Program-made: the position numbers and the translations under genes
Notes under the pieces: model-generated
What the model was told of the DNA's origin: nothing
Seen by the model: only the letters and a program-made list of their open reading frames with translations
Databases searched by the model: none
Part shown: positions 1-5,831 of the stretch, one piece after another
How the letters are laid out: each line of letters starts with the position of its first letter
Numbering within the stretch: the first letter of the stretch is position 1
Source of the DNA: Bryobacterales bacterium
GTDB lineage: Bacteria; Acidobacteriota; Terriglobia; Bryobacterales; Bryobacteraceae
Reading direction: 5' to 3'
NCBI GenBank assembly: GCA_003132865.1
Contig: PKYZ01000055.1
Span: forward strand, 1,463-7,293
Length of the DNA: 5,831 nucleotides

Positions 1-3
1 CCG

Positions 4-15
4 GGGGCCTGCCCC
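4..15 (-). terminator. Possible hairpin after the helicase gene
   Basis: On the minus strand, 13 bases past the helicase stop codon, GGGG and CCCC can pair around a four-base loop. Any T-rich tract would fall outside the window, so this is only a possible terminator stem. Confidence 0.2.
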
Positions 16-28
16 ACAATTCGTCACG

Positions 29-2301
29 TCACACCTCGAAATCCCGATGGAACAGCGCTTCGTCGAATTCCTTCACTTTGGCATGTTCCGCCTTGGCCGC
101 CAGCAGCCGCTGTCCTAATTCCTCGAAGACCTGCTCCACCTCACCAGACTGGCGCGCGGAGAGCCACAGGTCCATCACCAACTCCGCGAAATCGCGCGCA
201 TCGTCGAGGCTGCCCAGAATGGCGTCCATCTCGCCCACCACCAGCTCGAACATATTGACCTTGTCGTGCAGGACGCGCAGCAGGTGCTCCTCCACGGTGC
301 CCGCCTGGCAGAAATTGAATATGAACACGTCGTGTTCCTGGCCGATGCGATGGACGCGGCCGACGCGCTGCTCCAGCCGCATGGGGTTCCACGGCAGGTC
401 GAAGTTAATCACGGTATCGGCGAACTGCAGGTTGCGGCCCTCGCCGCCTGCGCCCGTCGAGAGCAGCACGTCGGCTTCGTCGCGGAAGCGGGCGATGGCG
501 GCATCTTTGTCTCCACGCGAAAGATCGCCGCTGAAGAGCGAATACCGGATATTGCGGCGCCGGCAGATCTCCGCCAAGTGCTCCAAGGTGGGCACGAATT
601 CGGTGAAGACCACCGTCTTCGCCTTGCGCCCCGCCAGCATCTCGCCAAGCTGGATGCCCTTCGATCCATCGCCCACACGGGAGGCGACATCGAGGATCGA
701 CTCCAGCTCGGATACGTCGCGCCGATCCGGCCGGTCGCGATCGGAAAGGCGGCGCACGATAGAGCGATGCAAGGCCTGCGGGCTGCTGCCGGCCTGGCGT
801 TGCATCCAGTCAAGCGCCATGACGCCGGATTGCTTGCCGGTCCGGTAGCGGTCGGCGACATAGGCGGAGACCCGCTCGTATAGTTCCGCCTCGGCAGCCG
901 ATGGCGCCACAACCACGCTGGCCGCCACGCGATGTGGCAGGCGCACGTCCGCTGCCGAGCGCGTATTGCGCACCATCACTTCGCCCAGCAGCGCGCGCAG
1001 CCGTTCCGGGTTCTTGGGCGATTTCGGCTTGGCCGTATTCACGTACAGCTTGCGGAATTCCGATTCGGTCGCCAGCAGGCCCGGCTTCAACAGCGTGATC
1101 AGGTTATACAGCTCGATCAGATTGTTCTCGACGGGGGTGGCCGTGAGCATCAGGATGAATCGCTTTTCGAGCGAGTCCACCAGCTTCCAGTTGGCGCTGG
1201 CGCGGTTCTTCAGACAATGCGCTTCGTCGACGATCACCATGTCCCAAGGCGTGCCGGCCAGCGCGGCGACGTGCGGCTCCAGGCGGGCCATGGCGATGGA
1301 TGCGACGACCAGCGGCTCGTTTTTCCAAAAGCGCTCCGGATCGCGCCGGAATTCCGCGCCATCGGGCGAGGCGGGCGCGAAGCCGAACTTCTCGGTCAGC
1401 TCGCCTTTCCATTGGCTGACCAGCGAAGGCGGGGCCAGCACCAGGGCCTTGCGCACCATGCCGCGCGCCCAATACTCCTTCAGCACCAGGCAGGCTTCGA
1501 TGGTCTTGCCCAGGCCCACTTCGTCGGCCAGCAATGCGCGGCCTTTCAAGTGCCGCAGCACTTTGCGGACGGTTTCGTGCTGGTAGACGTAGCTGTCCAC
1601 GCCGGTCAACGAGGGAAGGCAGACCAGATCCTCGAAGCTTTGCGCGAGGCGAAGTTCCTGCAGGCCGCGGCGCAGGGAATAATCCACCAGCGCGCCCGGG
1701 GCAGTGGACGGCGCCAGCGGGGGCGGCGGGAGGAAGGCCACCCGCACGCGCGGCGGCTCGGGTTTGGGTGGCGGTTCGGGGGCGGCGGCGGGTGGCGGTG
1801 GTGGTGGCGGCGGCTCGGGTTTTGGAGGTGACGGCTCAGACTTTGAGGCCACTATTGGCTGTTGAAGCCTACGTTCCGCGTACTGCCGCAACGCCTTCCA
1901 CCTGGGTTTTGCGTCTTCGGTAACCGCCAGGAACTTACGGAAGTCCGCCAGCGCTTCCGGAAGGCGGCCCAACTGTTCGTGTGCGGTGCCGCAGTTGTAC
2001 CATGCGCCTGGCTGCTCCGGCCGCAACCTGCAAAGCGTCCTAAGGTATGGAAGCGCAACCGCGTACTGTCCCGCTTCGGCGTAGATGCGACCCAGCAGGT
2101 GCAATGCGGGCACATGCTCGGGGCACAATATGATAGCCTTCTTTAGCAGGCGAGCGGCCGCCGGAATGTCGCCATGTTGGAAGGCTGCCAGCGCGTCGTC
2201 GTGCAGGTAGTCCGCCTGCTGACGGTTGTCCTCTTTCCGTTCTTCGGCCTCTCGAACCTTTAGCTCTCTGCGGCGCCGCTCCTGTTTCTTCGCGTCCGTA
2301 G

Positions 2302-2305
<4 letters not shown>
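29..2305 (-). CDS. TPR-containing SNF2-family DEAD/DEAH-box helicase
   Basis: The protein is a superfamily 2 ATPase of the SNF2/RapA-like group, which move along double-stranded DNA and remodel bound proteins; its substrate cannot be read here. Counting from a CTG at 2305 (758 residues), it has a charged helix (4-30), three TPR units (about 31-64, 65-98, 99-132), a proline-rich linker (about 157-198) and a two-lobed motor. Motor motifs visible are the Walker A DEVGLGKT (261-268), DEAH (360-363), TATP (388-391), a motif IV-like segment KTVVFTEF (about 563-570) and STGAGGEGRNLQ through QRVGRVHRIGQ (616-656), with the motif VI arginines. All key ATPase residues are present. The first conventional start is TTG at 2128, but the frame upstream encodes the first TPR, so the start lies upstream: CTG at 2305 overlaps the der stop as CTGA, or ACG at 2299. 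The TPRs suggest a protein partner. RapA itself is longer and lacks TPRs. The family call is firm; the exact start is uncertain. Confidence 0.9.
1748..1845. repeat. Low-complexity tract encoding the proline-rich linker
   Basis: This GGC/GGT-rich tract encodes the linker between the TPR domain and the motor. A 15-bp direct repeat (CGGCGGCTCGGGTTT at 1751-1765 and 1808-1822, 57 bp apart) keeps the frame and encodes a repeated KPEPP-type block. The length of such tracts commonly varies between relatives. Confidence 0.7.
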
Positions 2306-3600
<1,295 letters not shown>

Positions 3601-3609
3601 GTGTTTTTT

Positions 3610-3637
3610 ATGATAGCAGCCGTGGGGCGGTTGGCAG
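3610..3637 (-). promoter_or_regulatory. Weak candidate promoter for der
   Basis: On the minus strand TATCAT (3615-3610) matches five of six bases of the bacterial -10 consensus. CTGCCA (3637-3632), 16 bases upstream, matches four of six of the -35. Transcription would start only a few bases before the der ATG. With no Shine-Dalgarno sequence there, that would give a leaderless or nearly leaderless message. Chance matches of this quality are common. Confidence 0.25.
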
Positions 3638-3732
3638 CCGGCTACGCCTGGGCGTTTGAGAGATGCGGCTCAACATTTTTCTGCCGAACAAAGCCAATTT
3701 CTCGTAAGTCATTTATTTTGATGGCGTCCAGG

Positions 3733-3772
3733 GCCGTTTCCCGGCATGTCCGATCGGAGCGGCCGGGAAGGC
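3733..3772. repeat. Concentric imperfect palindrome
   Basis: Arms TTCCCGGC (3738-3745) and GCCGGGAA (3762-3769) are exact reverse complements. Exactly centred between them is the perfect 10-bp palindrome TCCGATCGGA (3749-3758), separated from the arms by three mismatched positions per side. GCC (3733-3735) and GGC (3770-3772) extend the stem past a two-base bulge. The structure lies between higA and der and has no T-run on either side, so it is not a typical terminator. It could be an operator for a dimeric regulator, a REP-like element or a structured RNA. Confidence 0.6.
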
Positions 3773-3811
3773 GAATAGGTCCGCCCCTCGGATTGCCTTC
3801 CTCTTACAAGA

Positions 3812-4270
3812 TTAGCATTCGGACGGGCTGACTGCCGTGGTTGGCGGGCGCGAAACAGGCTGTAGGTTACTGATAATCGGGCGATTAGGATTCCTGGGCC
3901 CGGCTTGTGACCGGCGCCCTGACGAGGCCCGGAACGGGCTCGATCTCACGCCCGGAATTCTTCGATCAGCTTGACAGGCACGATGCGCGCGACGCGTTCC
4001 ATGACCTTTTTTGTTTTGCTCAGCCTTCTTCAGGTCGTAGGCTGCCTGCAGGCGCATCCACAACTCCGGCGAGCCGCCGAATAGGCGGGACACTTTCAGG
4101 CACATGACGGTCGATTGGGGCTTGCGCCCTGCCAGAATGTCGTGAAGCATCTGACGCGACACGCCCAAAGCTTTCGCGGCGGCCGTCACGGACAGACCGG
4201 TGGACGGCAGGATGTCTTCCTTGATAATCTCGCCCGGATGGACGGGCGGCAGTCCGTTCTTTCTCACCAT
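3812..4270 (-). CDS. higA: HigA-family antitoxin, C-terminus frameshifted
   Basis: The first 88 residues are a typical HigA antitoxin of the XRE/Cro type, which binds DNA as a dimer and neutralises a HigB mRNA-cleaving toxin. HPGEIIKED (11-19) is the family signature. The helix-turn-helix covers about 26-49, and FGGSPELWMRLQAAYDL (64-80) is the conserved segment after it. The ATG at 4270 follows AGGAAG at good spacing. The frame as read gives 152 residues, but everything after residue 88 is Arg/Pro/Ser-rich and unlike the family. The change falls in six A (minus strand, 4012-4007). With five A the protein would continue VMERVARIVPVKL and stop at TGA 3948-3946, giving 107 residues, the usual size. 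A hairpin lies just past that stop. It is either a mutated gene, a base-call error, or a site of slippage. No toxin gene is visible on either side. Confidence 0.8.
   Translation of the reverse strand: MVRKNGLPPVHPGEIIKEDILPSTGLSVTAAAKALGVSRQMLHDILAGRKPQSTVMCLKVSRLFGGSPELWMRLQAAYDLKKAEQNKKGHGTRRAHRACQADRRIPGVRSSPFRASSGRRSQAGPRNPNRPIISNLQPVSRPPTTAVSPSEC
3924..3941 (-). terminator. Hairpin just after the natural higA stop
   Basis: On the minus strand GAGCCCG and CGGGCCTC pair around a TTC loop with one bulged base, four bases past the TGA at 3948-3946. No T-run follows, so it is at best a weak terminator or a 3'-end stabilising stem. Its position supports 3946 as the original end of higA. Confidence 0.35.
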
Positions 4271-4272
4271 AG

Positions 4273-4279
4273 CTTCCTC
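4273..4279 (-). promoter_or_regulatory. Ribosome binding site of higA
   Basis: GAGGAAG on the minus strand precedes the ATG at 4270 by two bases (the GAGG core by five). It also follows closely a TAA at 4283-4281 that ends a small open frame. Confidence 0.55.
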
Positions 4280-4280
4280 G

Positions 4281-4334
4281 TTAGCGGGACCAGACCTGCG
4301 CGTCCTCGCGGTCGTCTCCCAACTCCAGCCTCAC
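4281..4334 (-). CDS. Tiny open frame ending just before higA
   Basis: A 17-codon frame from GTG 4334 to TAA 4281 encodes a peptide ending in DDREDAQVWSR. It stops 10 bases before the higA ATG, and a GAGG lies 9 bases before its GTG. The frame is open back to a TAG at about 4365. It sits where a HigB toxin gene would normally end, but the residues do not resemble the usual HigB C-terminus. It may be a leader peptide, the tail of a lost gene, or chance. Confidence 0.2.
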   Translation of the reverse strand: MRLELGDDREDAQVWSR

Positions 4335-4510
4335 GTTAAAGAGCCTCAAAGAGACCCAAGATGCCTAATTGCCTGACTTTGCTTTACCCCATTTTTCTCG
4401 TGTCAGGAAGAGAGAGGTCTCTTCAGCGGGCCGCCAGGAGCAGTCAAGTGAGGAATCCGGTCGAAGCCGAACGCCATTCCGGGATGATTCCGAACGCTGT
4501 TCCGGGGTGA
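4335..4510. other. Gene-free boundary region with dyads and repeats
   Basis: This stretch holds no recognisable gene. It marks the change from core chromosome to accessory DNA and contains a 7-bp dyad (4407-4424), one arm of a 10-bp inverted repeat (4428-4437) and the first three of four 22-23 bp repeats. No clear higA promoter was found in it. Confidence 0.5.
4407..4424. repeat. Perfect 7-bp dyad
   Basis: GAAGAGA (4407-4413) and TCTCTTC (4418-4424) are exact reverse complements around GAGG. The dyad lies about 140 bases upstream of higA and three bases from the 10-bp inverted repeat that encloses the tandem repeats. It may be an operator or part of a mobile-element end. Confidence 0.5.
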
Positions 4511-4560
4511 ACCCGAACAGGATTCCGGGGTGATGGTGAACAAGCGACCGCTGGCGGCCC
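4428..4560. mobile_element. Possible transposon-end relic: inverted repeat around tandem repeats
   Basis: GGGCCGCCAG (4428-4437) and CTGGCGGCCC (4551-4560) are exact inverted repeats. Between them lie four direct repeats of 22-23 bp. Multiple short repeats near the ends, used as transposase binding sites, are known for IS21-type and some other elements. No transposase gene is attached, so a remnant end is only a hypothesis. Confidence 0.35.
4454..4544. repeat. Four imperfect 22-23 bp tandem repeats
   Basis: Units begin at 4454, 4476, 4499 and 4522. The approximate consensus is ATTCCGGGGTGATTCCGAAC followed by two or three variable bases. The two middle units are closest to the consensus; the first and last are more diverged. 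The spacing is about two turns of DNA, which would place proteins on one face of the helix. There are no unique spacers, so this is not a CRISPR array. Confidence 0.7.
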
Positions 4561-4860
4561 TATAGAAGGGGATGCCACCGGTGAAGGGTTTCTGAAGAGC
4601 TACATACGCGAGGACTACGCGACGTTGCTGTCAACATTGGACGAGAGGCGCGCCATCGTCTTCGGGAGGGCGTCGTCCTGCACGGAGCCGGTCCTGGTCC
4701 GGCCCAACGAGGCGTCGAAATCGCCCGGCTCCTCTTCGTCGTGGACAAGATTCCGAAGCACGAACGAGACCGAGTCAGGCGAGACCTGCTCGACTACTGT
4801 CACCGGGATGCGCTGGCGATGGTCAGGTTGGTCGAGACTTTGGAAGGCCTGGCCCGAGTT

Positions 4861-4869
<9 letters not shown>
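4511..4869 (+). pseudogene. Probable decayed coding region in two frames
   Basis: I do not recognise this with confidence. One plus-strand frame from about 4553 to 4660 reads like a protein (EGFLKSYIREDYATLLSTLD and on) and then becomes serine-rich nonsense. From about 4650 the next frame looks coding, with VEIARLLFVVDKIPKHERDR and RRDLLDYCHRDALAMVRLVE, ending at TGA 4867. Neither frame has a good start: the second is open from 4585 without an ATG. The DYCHRDALAMVRLVE segment faintly recalls the C-terminal end of DUF2779-type proteins, whose RNase-H-like domain ends in a similar helix; that link is a guess. The simplest reading is a gene truncated at its 5' side with one frameshift near 4650, next to transposon-like repeats. 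Confidence 0.3.
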
Positions 4870-5450
<581 letters not shown>

Positions 5451-5493
5451 TTCGCAAGAGTACCGCCGATGGGGTACACGATGTGTCGCTTAA

Positions 5494-5692
5494 ATAGTGA
5501 TCTGTTGTAGTGTGGGTGGGATGGCGGCTGCGGCTGGGGCTTTGGAGATGACGGGTGGGCAGCGGGCTGAGCTGGAGCGGCTTGCTCGTTCGCACACCGC
5601 GCCGGCTCGGGAGGTGCGCCAGGCCAAGGCGTTGTTGTGGGCTGCCGCGGAGGGAACCGCTGCGGTGGGGCGCGCAAGAGCCGCGAACCAGG
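5494..5692 (+). pseudogene. IS630-family transposase, 5' fragment
   Basis: From ATG 5521 the frame encodes about 57 residues typical of the N-terminal DNA-binding region of IS630-family transposases: TGGQRAELERLARSHTAPAR, then VRQAKALLWAAAEGT (family members usually continue into a helix-turn-helix). After about residue 50 the match fades, and at 5693 the sequence becomes the antisense of a reductase gene end. The catalytic DDE domain is entirely missing. The frame is open back to a TAA at 5491, so GTG 5497 or 5512 could also be the start. The fragment lies back-to-back with the intact reductase gene (gap about 45-70 bases). It must be inactive. The family call rests on the N-terminal pattern only. 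Confidence 0.6.
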
Positions 5693-5712
5693 GCTCCATG
5701 ATGCGGCCGGCT

Positions 5713-5728
5713 CGGGCTAGCAAGCCCG
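5713..5728 (-). terminator. Hairpin after the second reductase copy
   Basis: CGGGCT and AGCCCG pair around AGCA, four bases past the stop codon at 5733. Compared with copy 1 the loop has changed but a six-pair stem is kept. No T-run follows. Confidence 0.4.
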
Positions 5729-5732
5729 ATGG

Positions 5733-5831
5733 CTACCTTCTCGGCTCGTACCGCATCGCCACTGCCCCCGAGCCGAACTCCAGCCGGCTCACGAGCTTCA
5801 AGTCGACATGCTTCGATAGCCCCGCGAACAA
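5733..5831 (-). CDS. Second dihydrofolate reductase family gene, 3' end only
   Basis: The last 32 codons of a second reductase gene are visible, ending at TAG 5735-5733; the rest lies outside the window. They correspond to residues 151-182 of the gene at 4902-5450, with only two changes, Arg to His and Arg to Lys (SKHVDLKL against SKRVDLRL). Two further base differences are silent. The reading frame is intact so far, but whether the whole gene is complete cannot be judged. Orientation is the same as copy 1, so this is a direct duplication or two gains of closely related genes. Confidence 0.8.
   Translation of the reverse strand: MFAGLSKHVDLKLVSRLEFGSGAVAMRYEPRR

Larger units (their letters stand above)
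3601..3945. other. Non-coding stretch between higA and der
   Basis: I see no convincing gene here. The minus-strand frame from higA runs through 3812-3945, but only as a frameshifted tail rich in Arg, Pro and Ser. The stretch holds a hairpin at 3924-3941, a large palindrome at 3733-3772, an AT-rich section at about 3671-3722 and a weak possible promoter just before der. A tRNA fold was looked for around 3730-3790 and not found. Confidence 0.6.
5693..5831. repeat. Direct repeat, copy 2 (continues past the window)
   Basis: This matches 4861-5000 as described for copy 1, with an offset of 831-832 bases. Homology begins abruptly at GCTCCATGATG, directly after the transposase fragment, which makes 5692/5693 a recombination or insertion junction. 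Confidence 0.9.

Noticed and set aside
932..1831. Open plus-strand frames opposite the helicase gene
   Set aside because: They mirror the helicase codons and end in glycine/tryptophan-rich sequence opposite the proline linker, with no domain of their own.
3725..3795. tRNA or small structured RNA gene
   Set aside because: Strong pairing is limited to one symmetrical stem, with no cloverleaf, acceptor end or T-loop sequence.
4001..4015. Programmed -1 frameshift at the A6/G site in higA
   Set aside because: The family-like tail is in the +1 frame, and the zero-frame codons are not positioned as in a standard -1 slippery heptamer. A simple one-base change or slippage is more likely.
4454..4544. 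CRISPR array
   Set aside because: The units adjoin one another with no unique spacers, and no cas gene is present.

Overview
The window is GC-rich bacterial DNA that divides near position 4330. Positions 1-4270 look like ordinary chromosome, with compact genes all read from the minus strand. Positions 4330-5831 look like a patchwork of mobile-element and duplication remains. The order Der GTPase followed by a TPR/SNF2 protein, the proline-rich linker and the high GC content would suit a soil bacterium such as an Acidobacteriota member. That assignment is inference: no rRNA or other taxonomic marker is present.

Core part, in transcription order (minus strand, right to left). A HigA-type antitoxin gene starts at 4270. 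Its reading frame breaks at a run of six A, and removing one A restores a normal HigA tail ending at 3946. No HigB partner is visible. A non-coding stretch follows (3601-3945) with a small hairpin and a large concentric palindrome. Next is der (3600-2302), a complete double-GTPase ribosome-assembly factor. A SNF2-family helicase with N-terminal TPR repeats follows without a gap. Its coding sequence clearly continues upstream of the first conventional start (TTG at 2128), through another TPR, up to the der stop codon. There it seems to begin at CTG or ACG, behind a doubled Shine-Dalgarno-like tract. The two genes therefore look translationally coupled.

Accessory part. Positions 4407-4560 hold a dyad, a 10-bp inverted repeat and, between its arms, four imperfect 22-23 bp tandem repeats. 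This is the kind of structure seen at some transposon ends. Positions 4511-4869 contain what looks like a decayed coding region split over two frames. A complete dihydrofolate-reductase-family gene (RibD C-terminal fold) lies at 5450-4902 on the minus strand. Next to it, on the plus strand, is the 5' fragment of an IS630-family transposase gene (about 5494-5692). This fragment is cut off exactly where a second, about 95% identical copy of the reductase gene's 3' end begins (5693 to the window edge). The reductase gene is thus at least partly duplicated in direct orientation with an 832-bp period, with IS debris between the copies.

No complete novel system is visible. The items most worth following up are the mis-startable TPR-SNF2 gene coupled to der, the frameshifted orphan antitoxin, the repeat cluster at 4428-4560 and the duplicated reductase gene.
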